DNA of 64,000 nt from Pilasporangium apinafurcum (lineage: Eukaryota; Oomycota; Peronosporomycetes; Pythiales; Pythiaceae). Where the stretch lies: the NCBI GenBank assembly GCA_001600495.1, contig BCKE01000005.1, positions 534,507-598,506 on the forward strand, written 5' to 3'. This document shows positions 42,840 to 53,655 of this stretch, piece after piece; position 1 is the stretch's first letter, and each line of letters opens with the position of its first letter. Both the position numbers and the translations under genes were made by a program. The notes beneath the pieces are model-generated. The model saw only the letters and a list, made by a program, of their open reading frames with translations, had not been told where the DNA came from and did not search any database.

Positions 42840-43080
42840 TCGAGTGTATGGAATATCAAAATGATTGTCCAGAAAGTATGGCGGGGTAGTATCGGCACGA
42901 AACGAAGGCAAACATCACACATACGGCTGTGAGGAATGTTGTACAACAAAGGCTTGTTATCAAATGTGGGAGAATCAATCACGCGATAAAGCACCAGAAA
43001 ATCTTGGAATGCCTCCACTGCAAATTCGTCCTTGACGGAGATGTCAACACTGCCAGGAACATCTTTCTCAAAAATGACCA
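42840..43080 (+). pseudogene. TnpB/Fanzor-like nuclease C-terminal remnant
   Basis: The frame around 42965-43070 encodes CGRIN, then ILECLHCKFVLDGDVNTARNI, which is the end of a TnpB/Fanzor (OrfB zinc-ribbon) protein: a second CxxC knuckle followed by the RuvC-III motif D-x-D-x-N-x-A-x-N-I. The first knuckle lies just upstream in a neighbouring frame (CCTTKACYQ at 42937-42963, matching the family's TSKxCxxCG pattern), so the gene is broken by a frame change; an in-frame stop lies further upstream near 42857. No RuvC-I or RuvC-II segment was found. In eukaryotes these RNA-guided nucleases are called Fanzors and are carried by transposons. This piece cannot be functional. Confidence 0.65.
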
Positions 43081-43463
43081 CTTATTCATTAAGTCCAGGT
43101 GTCGGAGATGGCTACTTTACAGTTGTCTAGTCTTGATTAGCTTTTGCTAGTCAACTCGGACTCGAATAAAAAACAGAATGTCCTCTCTGAGTTATTGGTA
43201 CTTTGGTATCTCATATGATCTTGAGGTTGAGGTTTATTGCACTATTATTGTCACATTTGTTTGAGCAATCGCCTAAGAATCTCAAAGCCTTCAAATGTCA
43301 TTAAAACGAGGGAGCTCCTCATTCTGGACCCACAGCCTGCGCGTCAACACTCTCGTCTCATCATCAGTTTAACACACAACAGCACTTTCGTTCTTGCGGT
43401 GCAGGCAGGAACGAGACAAACGTGACGTGACGAGCAGAGGAAGAACGTGGAGGCAGCAGAACC
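43081..43463. other. Promoter region of SLC25 carrier
   Basis: About 380 bases with no gene; leader and promoter of the carrier gene downstream. Confidence 0.45.
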
Positions 43464-44819
43464 ATGCAAAAGCAGGAGCAGCCATATAAACGCAGCCTCC
43501 CTATGGAGTTCTTCCTGGCGAGTTTTGCCACGAGTTTCGCTGTGATTGTGTCGAACCCAATGGAGGTGGTCAAGACACGCATGCAGCTGCAGGGCGAACT
43601 GTCGAAAACCGCCGTTGCCAAGTCCCCTAATGCTGCCCCCGTTGTGCAGTATCGCAACTTTGCGCATGGTTTTTACACGATTTGCCGCACTGAGGGGATC
43701 CGCGGTATTCAGCGAGGGTTGGTACCGGGCGTGGTCTATCAGGTATTGTTTGAATTGAAATTTGCAGATAAATGAAGTAATTTGCGATAAACATAATAAT
43801 GATTGTATGGGATGTAGACGTGCTTAAATGGCCCTCGCCTGGGATTGTTTGAGCCATTGCAAAAGGTTTATGGCGCAACAGACCCTACAGCATACTCCTT
43901 TCCGCTGCGTAACCTGGCGGCTGCATCAACATCAGGTTAGTCCATGTCGCCTCGCTTTGCTCTCACATAAAGACTCTGTCGTACTCACTCTGTGTTGATT
44001 GTGATCCGTATAGGTGTGATTGGTGCGGTTATTGGTAGTCCGATGTTCTTAGTGAAGGCAAGAATCCAGGCAGCTAGCTCAGCAGCAACCATCAATTCAC
44101 AGTATGCATACAAGGGCATGGTATGACGAATCGTATGAATCACATAGGCTTGTGAAAACAACAGTGAGATGACGATTTTTATTGTTTACAGATCGATGGA
44201 TTTTACCAAATATTAAAATCGGAAGGTGTACGTGGACTTTACCGCGGTGTGACTGGCTCCATGCTTCGCGTATCGGTAAGAATGCATGGCGTATATCATA
44301 ATTCATCGGTTTTGTATCCATCTTATGATTTGTTCTCACTACTCTCTTTACACAAAAAGGTTGGCTCAGGAACCCAATTATCCACCTATACGCAAGCGAA
44401 GAGCATGGTCATGGCTATGGGCATCGAAGATGGTATCGCACTTCAACTTGGATGTACGTGTTGTATGACGAAAGAGATGATTGGACTACATCTGCATTAT
44501 GATTGACGTTGGATGTTGGTATATGTGTTTTTCCTGTTTTATGATCTCAGCCAGCATCGTGAGTGGTCTAGTGGTGACGACGGCCATGAACCCGTTCGAT
44601 GTGATCTCGACTCGTTTGTACAGCCAACGCGTCGTCAATGGCAAGGGAGAATTGTACACTGGCATTCTCGATTGTGCGCAGAAGACTTTCCATTCCGAAG
44701 GTATCCGAGGGTTTTATAAAGGCTGGGCAGCACATTATTTCCGTCTTGGACCACACACGATCTGCACGCTGCTGTTTTGGGAGCAAGCGAAGCGCCTTGC
44801 TGCGCATTATGGGTATTAA
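43464..44819 (+). CDS. Mitochondrial carrier, SLC25A34/35 or OAC1 type
   Basis: Six exons: 43464-43742, 43818-43935, 44014-44120, 44192-44275, 44360-44453 and 44551-44819, joining in frame to 316 residues. Three tandem repeats of about 100 residues carry the mitochondrial carrier signature P-x-D/E-x-x-K/R-x-R/Q: SNPMEVVKTRMQ, SPMFLVKARIQ and NPFDVISTRLY. Each is followed by the second part (EGIRGIQRGL, EGVRGLYRG, EGIRGFYKG). The sequences VGSGTQLSTY and AAHYFRLGPHTI match the group that includes yeast Oac1 (oxaloacetate/sulfate/malonate) and human SLC25A34/35. It should sit in the inner mitochondrial membrane and exchange small carboxylates or anions. The exact substrate is inference. All splice sites are GT-AG. 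Confidence 0.9.
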
Positions 44820-45056
44820 TTAGAGACTCATTACTGGTGCAAAGCATGCATATGGCATGTATAGATATTCATAGAGACTGGTAGTTCTCGATCGAAGACG
44901 AATAGAAAGACTGATATGTGCATTCCATTGAGAAATTTTTCTGTATACATTCACAAGAAATGGCGGAGGTTCTTCTCCATTCTCAAACTGTCAAGTATGA
45001 TTTCTCTCCACGCACTTTTAACTCACCCTGCGACTGATACTCTGTGCTTCTCTCGA

Positions 45057-46895
45057 CTAATAACGATAAAGTTTCGCACTTCGCGTCTGTTCGAGATCAA
45101 TCTTGTGGCCAAAGAGGTCGCGGATGTTGCTCAGCCGGTACTTGATCATCGTTGGGCGTTCCAGTGACAACCCCCATGCGATGACGCGCACGTTCTCCGG
45201 AAGGCCCATAGGACGCAGCATTTCTGGACGGAAGACGCCCGAGTTACCAATTTCCGTCCACTTTTTCAAATCCGGATGGAACGCAAAGATCTCCATACTC
45301 GGCTCCGTGTACGGGTTGTAAGCGGGCTTGAAGCGCATCTGCGTGATGCCAATCTTCTCGAAGAAAGCCTTGATCACGCCAATCAAATCACCCAACGACA
45401 AGTCGTAGTCAGCAACAACACCCTCGACCTGGTGGAATTCGGCCAAGTGGGTGGCATCCATGTTTTCATTACGGAACACACGATCGATGGAGAAATACTT
45501 TTGAGGTGTGAAGCCACCGGGTTGGTTTGCCAGTTTGTAGAGCATCTGTGCCGAAATGGCCGTCGTGTGCGTACGCAGGATGTTCGTCATGGACGTCTCT
45601 CGCTTGAAGGCACCTCGTCCATGTCTACACGTAAACATCGTAAGTTAGTTAGCTTGCTTTTCATATTTCCACAAGATTCAGTCAATTTGGAGACGAATCT
45701 GCATACCCAATGGAACCGAAGCCGCCGTTTTCATGCATGTCTTCGACGCGCTTGTAGTAATCTTCAGGCACCGTCAAGCAGTGCTTTGGCTCTACAGATA
45801 CATGATTGGCGTGACACAACCGTTACCAAGATGTATACATTAAAGTTGATCTGTTTGTTGCTAGGATATACGTACTGGTGAGGAAGAACGTATCGTGGGC
45901 ATCACGTGCTGGATGTGATTGCGGTTGGAAAAGCGAATCGAAGTTCCAGAAACTGCTTTCCACGTAACGATTTGTTGGCATTTCCTGGAAGCTACATGTT
46001 TTTTGATCATAGGTACACGTATCAGCAAGAACAATATACAAGGTTATTCAAGCATAATGGCAACGTACCCCATGTCCATCAAGACACGACGAAATTCGGC
46101 ACGCACTTTCATGAGCGGATGCAAGTGACCACCACCCACAGAAAGTCCCAACGTGTTAAAGTTGTATGGCTTGAAGGTCTCACTCTTCCAAGCATCCCTA
46201 CACGACACCAAAGCAACTTTGTTAACATCAAAGCTATTTCCAGCATTGTGCTTGTTGAGAGAGTTTCACACCTACCCTTCGAGCATTTCTTTGGTCAATC
46301 CAGCTGCTTGCTTCTTACGTTGAAGTGCAAAATTTGGCCCTTTCGTGATGGTGTACGACTTACGCGTGCGAATGTCCGCGAGGTTACGGCGCTTGAGATT
46401 CTTGGCTTCTTCGGTGGATACCGCCGAGAGTGCCCCATCCGCAGCCACAAGGCGACGTAGCACTTCTGTGGCCTCATCGGTCACATCTTCTACGTTGCGG
46501 TAAAACTTACCGTCGGCTTTGTCCAAACGGATCCACTTGTTCTTCATGCACACGCCTTGACCGACCTTCAGTACAAGTGCACCAACAACTGCTTCCAAGC
46601 TCTTACGATCGGTACCCTCGCCATTACTTGGAATCGCGCGAAAGACACGTACTTCAGGGGACCCCTGCTCCAGAAAAGTCTGCGCTTCGTCTTTGAGCAC
46701 GTAAAACGAGGTCGAGAGCTCTTCAGAGACAACAAAAGCATCCACCAAGAGCGATTTCATCACGCCCACTACGAGATCATGCCCAAGGTTATTCGTGAGT
46801 GCAAACTCGTAAGTGTCTTTGATCGATCCATGCTCATGGATAGACTGCAGCAATAGCGTCTCCACGCGCTGTTTTTCGGCGGCTTCAGCACTCAT
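45057..46895 (-). CDS. FARSA: Phenylalanyl-tRNA synthetase alpha subunit, cytosolic
   Basis: Five exons: 46895-46276, 46197-46069, 45991-45876, 45791-45707 and 45624-45057, giving 505 residues. The alpha subunit of the cytosolic alpha2-beta2 PheRS holds the class II catalytic core that charges tRNA-Phe. The N-terminal ~200 residues are the winged-helix DNA-binding-like domains typical of eukaryotic FARSA. Class II motifs are visible: [41 protein letters not shown] (motif 2), and ending [16 protein letters not shown] (motif 3). The ATG at 46895 ([12 protein letters not shown]) is preferred over an upstream GTG extension. It is followed upstream by the enoyl-CoA hydratase-like gene on the same strand, 205 bases away. 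Confidence 0.93.
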
Positions 46896-47100
46896 TTTTG
46901 TTTCGTCAGATGCACCTGCAGATGTCGGATAGCTCCACACCGCAATTTGCTTTTGTGTAGCTCTGAAGGTTTTGTTTATATGGCGGAGAAAGAGCCAAGA
47001 ATTGTTAAGTACGCAATGTTAAGTGCGTTTTTGTTATTTTACGATATCCACAAGAAATTTATTTCAACAATTTCATTTTAGTGACAGGTTGCTGTGTTCT

Positions 47101-48536
47101 TCATTCATAATGTTCATAAGCAGCAAATACAGGGCTACGTTTCTCGGCGATGGCTGCGAGACCTTCTTTGTAGTCTTTCGTGGCAAACGAATGGGCTTGA
47201 GAATCAGCTTCACGTAATAGAGCGGCTGCCAGTCCCGTTTCCTGTAATTTCAAATTTTGTGACTAGGTTCAGTCATGTTTCTCAGTGCAAACCAGAAAGA
47301 CAAATATCAGAAGAATATACCTGTTTTGATCGAAGAGTTCGCAAAACAGCACGCATGGCCGTAGAAGAAGCGGACGCCATTTCTTCAGCAACTGCAATCG
47401 CTTCCGTCATAAGGTCGACCTATTTGGGAACAGTTGTAATGCCCATAAGTTATTTTAGATGGTGACGAAGACGACACCATAGACGACTTACGTGATCAAC
47501 AGCTTTGCTCACTAAACCGACTCTCTCGGCTTCTGCGCCATTGATTACCTGTTGCAATGGATCGAAAAAAAAGTATCAGAACAATATCATTCGGTTCACC
47601 AAATGAAGAAAATATAGTGATGTTATACCTTGCCAGTCAACATGAGATAATTGGCTTTTTCCGGTCCAATAAGCAGGGGTAGGAAATGCGAACTTGCCAT
47701 ACCCTGTACCATTCACATATGCACAGCCTCTTAAAAATCTACTACCTGAACATGCAAGCCACGAGTTTGACGTACCGGGTGGAGCCCCAAGTTGACGAAT
47801 GTGAATCCCATCTTGGCGTCTTTTGCGGCAATACGAATGTCCGCAAATAGTGTAATGCAGAGCCCCGCCCCGATCGCAGGTCCATTGATCGCAGCCACCA
47901 GTGGTACGTGGAGTGATCTCAATGACAAGTAACGGGAATAGAATTGCTGCATCAACACCCTAACAGTAAATATCTGTTAGTCGCTTTGCAGGAACATGCA
48001 ATAGTCATAAGCAATGTCTTGACACATACGTATTTCGGCTTGGAGTATCGGCGATGCGCTCCTGCAAAAATTTCATATCGCCACCAGCTGAAAAAGCACG
48101 ACCTACATACAATAAATCACATTTCTTAATCCGAATCTGATATAATCCCCAAACAGCAACAAACTCACCTTCTCCAGTCAGCACAATCGCACCAAATTCA
48201 TCTGCCCGAGAATTGATCTCCGCGACTTTTTCTGCAACAATCATTCTCCCACATGAGTTCTTTTCATTACTCGAAATCACAGTTTGCTGGTCTTCTATAG
48301 GAACTACTAAGGCTTGTACCTTGCAAGGCGATACCCATGGCACTTGTCATAGGGTTCAAATGCTTTGGATTGTTCAGTCGCAAGATACCGACTCGACCAT
48401 CCTTTTCTAGCGTCACCAATCCACTCTTGCGGCGTACACTACCAACGAGATACTGCACTACCTTCGCATCACTTCGCCGTGCAGTATGTCGCGTCACCAA
48501 TATGCTACTGCAACGTTGCAGCACCGCTACCGCCAT
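47101..48536 (-). CDS. Enoyl-CoA hydratase/isomerase family protein, likely mitochondrial
   Basis: Eight exons: 48536-48320, 48231-48169, 48102-48030, 47959-47776, 47703-47629, 47548-47492, 47419-47321 and 47241-47101, giving 302 residues. The N-terminus (MAVAVLQRCSSILVTRHTARR) looks like a mitochondrial targeting peptide. The crotonase fold is clear: RAFSAGGDMKFL forms the first oxyanion-hole loop and AAINGPAIGAGLCITLFADIR the second. The two glutamates that catalyse hydration in ECHS1 (in GGGCELA and in QPEI) are replaced here (GAGLCI; FVNLGLHPG). The FVxLGLHPG form defines a separate subgroup that also occurs in bacteria. So it binds an acyl-CoA, but the reaction is not predictable; a classic hydratase role is unlikely. 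The gene is divergent from PDK1. Confidence 0.85.
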
Positions 48537-49139
48537 GTTTCTATGGACCTTTCTTTCTTACAAAATAAATCCCAATTACCCTCTACATATGTGGTGGGCG
48601 GTTCTTCAAGTAGGGCCATAGCAACACCCACGCGTGACGTCGCGGATGCTCATCTCCCTTCTGAACCTCCACAAAATCATATCTTGGTATGTGCGGTAAT
48701 GAAGAGCATACTCATATGAGTATTTTTCTTAGTTTAATAAAACTAATATCTAGCATAACCTTTATTTGCGCATGGCAACCTTCTGGTCGAATCTGGGTTA
48801 AAACGAGGTTTTTTCTTGCTTTTTTAGTATGCGTGCATAAAACCTCGCGAGTTTTTTCAGAAAGACAGAGCGTGGAAACCCACAGTGCCGCCGAGCACAC
48901 AGAAAGCGAACCCGCACCGACAGAGAGAGAGGGAGAGCGTCAAAGCGCGATCAATCCTCAGCTCCATTTTGTTGAGAACGCTCTGCTTGTGCGTGTACCA
49001 ATCTCTTCTATCAACCGCCAAAACGCTGCTGCTTTTGTAGTAGCGAAAAAACACTCAAGCGTGTGAGAGAGAACCAACCTGAATATCATCTGTATAAAAT
49101 ACGGAAATTAACGAGAGGGGGAGCGCCAGTTCTTTAAAA
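48537..49139. promoter_or_regulatory. Divergent promoter, ECH-like gene / PDK1
   Basis: About 600 bases between two divergent genes. It contains a perfect 16-bp palindrome at 48708-48723 and a GA-repeat (GAGAGAGAGGGAGAG) near 48921-48936. No gene is supported. Confidence 0.4.
48708..48723. repeat. Perfect 16-bp palindrome
   Basis: ATACTCATATGAGTAT reads the same on both strands. It lies 172 bases upstream of the ECH-like start and about 420 bases upstream of PDK1. A dimeric transcription factor site is possible but not shown. Confidence 0.5.
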
Positions 49140-51420
49140 ATGGAACAAAAGATGCAGCGCAGTGCCAACTTGTCGGGTATGGTTGCTATGACAGTGGGAA
49201 ATCGCTTACGATTATAAGCATGCGGCTGTCTCGAGGAATTGCCACCTGTGGTGATAGTATGCCACTGATGATGATATGCGGTAATTTTTGTTGATGCTCA
49301 TAGCTGTATCAACTGACAGCGCGGGTTCATCATCGCGGAGTAACAGCAGCAATCACAACAACAAGAAGCCGTCGCCTGCTGATTTCATGTTTGGCGCGAC
49401 GCTCGGAGAAGGCGCATATGCCAGAGTATGTCTGCCATCGAATCTTGGTTTGATATGTTGCCGAGTGAACCAAAACTAAAATGATAATCTTTGTATCTTG
49501 ACTAGGTGGTTCATGCGCGCATGAAAGATACGGGCGTGGAATATGCGGTTAAGATTATGGAAAAACGGTTTATTCGAAAGGAAAAGAAAGTCAAGTTCGT
49601 GATGATGGAGCGCAAGGTCTTTTCCCGTGTCTCGCATGACCTCGTCGTCAAGCTCTTCTTCACGTTCCAGGACAATAATTATCTCTTCATGGTGATGGAA
49701 TTGTGCCGTGGTGGCGAATTGCTTGATGTGATCACGTACGCTCGACTGAATATTTTATTCTTTCTTGATATTCCTCCATTGCTTATATTTATTGATGTAA
49801 CTTTTGCAGGAGACATCAAAAAGAACAAGCCGCAGTAGGTTTCACCGATCGTGCCTGCTCCCTAGAGCTGACCAGGTTTTACATCGCTGAAGTGGTGCTG
49901 GCTTTGGAATACTTGCATTCCAATGGGGTTATCCATCGTGATTTAAAGCCTGAAAACATCTTGCTTAGGTATATATCAACACCATCGTGCTTAGTCTTGA
50001 CTTTCGTGACTGATGATTTATTGTATGTACTTGGCAGTGAGGATGGCCACTTGAAGATCACCGATTTCGGCACTGCCAAGGACGAAACGGAAGAGAACCG
50101 CCACAATACGTTTTGCGGAACTGCCGAGTATGTTTCTCCAGAAGTCTTGCGTGATCAAGAGGCATCGCGAGGGTGCGATTTGTGGGCGATGGCGTGCATG
50201 ATCTTTCAGATGCTCGTTGGGCGTCCAATGTTTCGTGCAGAAAACGAATATCTCACATTCCAACAAATTCTGAACCATCCGGCAGAAAACTTTTCTTATC
50301 CTCCAGGTTTTCCTGATGTTGCTCGCGATTTAATCGACAAGATTTTGCTTCAAGAACCAAAAGAACGATTGGGTGCCGGCACGGAAGAAGAAGGAAATGG
50401 ATATAGCGCCTTGAAGGCTCATCCATTTTTCGATGGCGTCAATTGGGACGAACTCACATCTATGACAGCGCCGTACCGCCCTCCGATTGGTAAATTGCCA
50501 GCAACCGAATATGTAAGAGTTGTTCATTACTTCGCAATCTTACGCACTATCACTCATATCTTGTTTCTTTTGCTATCTATGCCGTGATAGGATGGAGCAA
50601 CGGAGGATTGGTTGTTTGCTGGAGTGGCGACCGAGTTACAAATATCCTCTGGATTGGCGTTTGAGCCAAACATCGCCGAGTACGTTCTGTGATGGCTATT
50701 ATATTGCCTACATCATTTTCATGTGACTGATTTGAATAATGCTGATAGGGAGGTACAAAGTGGTCATGTCGATGTACTTGAAGTTGCCAGACAGAAAGCA
50801 ACAGTACCACCGCCACCAATTACACGAACAAGTTCGCTTTGGTGCGTCTGTAAACCAAATTGCATCCTCAGTTGATGCCACTAATAGAAAACCTTGGTTT
50901 GTTTGTATATTCGTAGGAACCGATTTTTGTTGGATGATGAGCTGATTAAGATGGGAGGATTGATCAGCAAGAGAAAAGGACTCTTCTCGAAGAAACGACA
51001 GGTAGGTCGTCTACTTGTTGTTGATTGTGTTTTTCCCTTTGTTGACTAATTCACGATCATTTCTATCAGTTGATTCTGACATCTCGACCGCGGTTGATTT
51101 ACATCGATCCCATTCGAATGAAGCAAAAAGGTAAGCTGCTTTTCCGCACAATTTGAAACTGAGAGGCTCATGATGTTGTACTGTAGGAGAAATTCCGTGG
51201 TCGGATAATCTTTACGTGCAGTCGAAAAGTGGGACTGCATTCGATGTCATAACAGTACGTGCACAATATTATTGGGTTACAGACTCTTTGATGCTTTCCA
51301 AAATTAACGGTTGGCTTGTATGTGTTGCAGCCCAACCGAGTGTACCATCTGAACGACCTTGTCAATGGATCTAAGAAGTGGATTGATGCGATCAATGCAG
51401 CACTAGTGCGTGCCATGTAA
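49140..51420 (+). CDS. PDPK1: PDK1, 3-phosphoinositide-dependent protein kinase
   Basis: Eleven exons: 49140-49176, 49304-49425, 49506-49735, 49810-49968, 50038-50512, 50591-50679, 50749-50841, 50917-51001, 51070-51130, 51187-51254 and 51331-51420, joining in frame to 502 residues. PDK1 is the master AGC kinase that phosphorylates the activation loop of AKT, S6K and related kinases. The kinase domain shows GATLGEGAYARV, AVKIMEKRFI, IHRDLKPENILL, ITDFGTAKD and the activation segment NTFCGTAEYVSPEVL. A C-terminal PH domain carries the PDK1-specific KMGGLISKRKGLFSKKRQL and GEIPWSDNL, so PIP3 or PIP2 binding is likely. The 37-nt first exon (MEQKMQRSANLS) is inferred from its good ATG and donor; a start at 49294 inside the next intron boundary is the alternative. 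Confidence 0.9.
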
Positions 51421-51700
51421 ATGCGTTTAGTAGAATTTGTGCAGTGAGTGAGTCCTAGCATCTCACAAAATATACAAAACACATACTTCTATCCATTGCA
51501 GCTTCTTTTGGTTCATCTTCTCTCATATCTAGTTTACCCTGCATTGTAACAGCCCAACAAACTTCATACTTTCAAGAGACATAATTTACACACTTTAGTT
51601 TGCTGCTACAAAGAGCCGGCTTTGAGGAGTTGATTAACAAAAAGCATCGCAATTCCACATGAGCTTCTACACTAGAAATTAGCTATGAAGAGCGCAACGC

Positions 51701-52586
51701 TTATTCTTCATCATCGTCAGCATCGTTACCACCATCGTGGATGTTGAAGTAACGAAGTTCGTAGGTCTGCTTGTCCGAAGCAATGACGTGCAAGTAGTCA
51801 CGCAATTGCTGCTTCTTCAGGTACTTCTTGGTCAAGTACTTGAGGTAGCGCTTGGAGAAAGGAGCAATGGCCGCAATCTGGAGCTTAGTCTTTTCGCGGG
51901 TGATCTTCACGGCATCACCGAGCACGCCGGTCTTGCCATCAACCTTGATGCGATCGTGAAGGAACTTCTCGAACGAGGCAGGGTCCAAGACGTGGTCATC
52001 GACTGGGATGGTGCAGTCAATGGTGAACTTGAGGATCTGCTTCTTGCCGACCTTCTTTCCCTTGTTCTGATACAATCAAACATTTTGTCAGCACCACTCG
52101 CGGGAAAGGACGATCCTACGACGGTATCCATTCCAATCCGTCTCTTGTTTGAGATTTCCTTTCATGAACTGAAAGCTAAAACAAATGCTAGCAAGAGTAA
52201 TGTGTTGTGTGTTCAAGAACAAACATTCACATCATTCCTCTCTCTACCCGGAGCAATGTTTTAACAGAGAAGAGGGCTCTGTTTGTTTCTTTCGAAAACA
52301 TTGCCACCTCTTTTATTCGTCTTCATCAATATGCGTGGTGAAGTCGTCTCCAAGTGTGAAGACAACAAACACCCACAGAGAAGAGAACTCTGTTTGCTCG
52401 AGCAAGGCAGAGAAGGCCTATCGCCGCCCCAAGCATAGGGGAAAAATAGACCTCTGCAGCTTCTTCAGCAACTCATAATCCAATGAAGGGAATTTTCAAT
52501 AGAGCGGGAACAAGAAGGAAGACGCGCACGCACATGAACGTTCACACGTACACAGACACACTACTACTTACAGCGATTGGAGCCAT
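51701..52586 (-). CDS. RPL22: 60S ribosomal protein eL22
   Basis: Two exons: 52586-52572 (five codons, MAPIA) and 52066-51701, giving 126 residues. eL22 is a eukaryote-specific protein on the exterior of the large ribosomal subunit. The sequence [20 protein letters not shown], then [10 protein letters not shown] and [16 protein letters not shown], is diagnostic. The tail is acidic (NDADDDEE), as usual. The single intron is 505 nt, by far the longest in the window, and splits the gene after codon 5; first-intron placement this close to the start is common in ribosomal protein genes. I searched the intron for C/D snoRNA boxes and saw no convincing pair. The gene is divergent from P2. Confidence 0.95.
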
Positions 52587-53086
52587 GACGAAGTTGTGGA
52601 GCGTTTACTACGGTAATGCGGTTCTCGGCAGCAGCAAAATAGCAATTGACCCCCGAAGTAAAACAGAACAGCACTCCCCATTTTAAGACAAGCCAAATCA
52701 CTGGACCACACAAGCCAAGCAAGAGACCCTAACCTGATGGCCAGAATAACAAGAAATCATTGGTAGAAATAAACCTAATGTTCTTATACTATTGATTTTG
52801 CTCTTATATAGAGTGAAAAGCGGTTGGTTGGTTCTGCTGGAACGGGCAGGGCGCACGATGACTTTGGTGCTCTCATCTTGTATCTGGTAGACCCAAAGAA
52901 ACCTTAAAAGTGATTCAAGGTAAGGTGGCTGTTAACTTACACTCAGTGTGTATCGCTATTCTTCTGTGCATGGCATGCATTGCCATGTCCAGTATGCATC
53001 TACATGCAGTGCTTGAGCATCCGATTCATGGATTTTAGAGAGAGCCATACTAATCAACCTGAATTTGATGATATTGTCTATTATAG
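52587..53086. promoter_or_regulatory. Divergent promoter of eL22 and P2
   Basis: 500 bases between two ribosomal protein genes on opposite strands, so shared control is plausible. An ACCCTAA heptamer (telo-box-like, as seen in plant ribosomal promoters) is at 52727-52733. TATTATAG immediately before 53087 could be the acceptor of a 5'UTR intron for P2. Confidence 0.4.
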
Positions 53087-53434
53087 ATGCGTTATATTGC
53101 TGCTTACCTTCTCGCTGTCCTCGGTGGCAACACCTCTCCTAAGGCTGCCGACATCACGAAGATTCTGTCGTCGGTCGGTGTCGACGTTGATGAAGAACGT
53201 TTGAACAAGGTGATCGCGGAGTTGGAAGGAAAGGACATTGACGAAATCATCGCCAATGGCTCCAAGAAGCTCGCCAAGTTCGGCGGTGGTGCCCCTGCTG
53301 CTGCCGCCGGTGCGGCCGCCGGTGGTGCTGGTGATGCCGCCGCCGCTGCCCCAGCTGTGGATGAAAAGGAAGAGGAAGAAGAAGCTGACCTTGGTGGTGG
53401 CATGGACATGTTCGGTGGCGGTGCCGATTACTAA
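53087..53434 (+). CDS. RPLP2: 60S acidic ribosomal protein P2
   Basis: 115 residues. P2 pairs with P1 on the P0 stalk of the large subunit and recruits translational GTPases. The start [15 protein letters not shown] and the stretch [17 protein letters not shown] are diagnostic. A long Ala/Gly hinge ([17 protein letters not shown]) leads to an acidic segment and the conserved end [13 protein letters not shown]. The last residues ([10 protein letters not shown] instead of the common MGFGLFD) are the protist-type ending. It has no intron in the coding part. Confidence 0.96.
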   Translation: MRYIAAYLLAVLGGNTSPKAADITKILSSVGVDVDEERLNKVIAELEGKDIDEIIANGSKKLAKFGGGAPAAAAGAAAGGAGDAAAAAPAVDEKEEEEEADLGGGMDMFGGGADY

Positions 53435-53655
53435 GCAGTCCCATTCGACAACTTAGTACGGAGGTTCTCTTTGTCAGTCACTTATGAATTCGACACACGC
53501 AGCTAGATTATTATTTTCTGGTCTGAGCGTCGGAGGATTCTTTCTACCAGAGTACACATATCCATCAAATGTACTACTTTGATAGATTGTCGTTTGTCGT
53601 ACATTTCTGTTTTTATTGTCTCTTCCTCTTGTCTATCTTTCAATAATGAGTGTAC

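Noticed and set aside
45276-45881. Plus-strand frame of 201 codons
   Set aside because: It is antisense to PheRS alpha and spans two of its introns; no domain is visible.
52067-52571. C/D-box snoRNA in the eL22 intron
   Set aside because: A TGATGA-like C box appears on the minus strand, but no D box with terminal stem could be paired with it.
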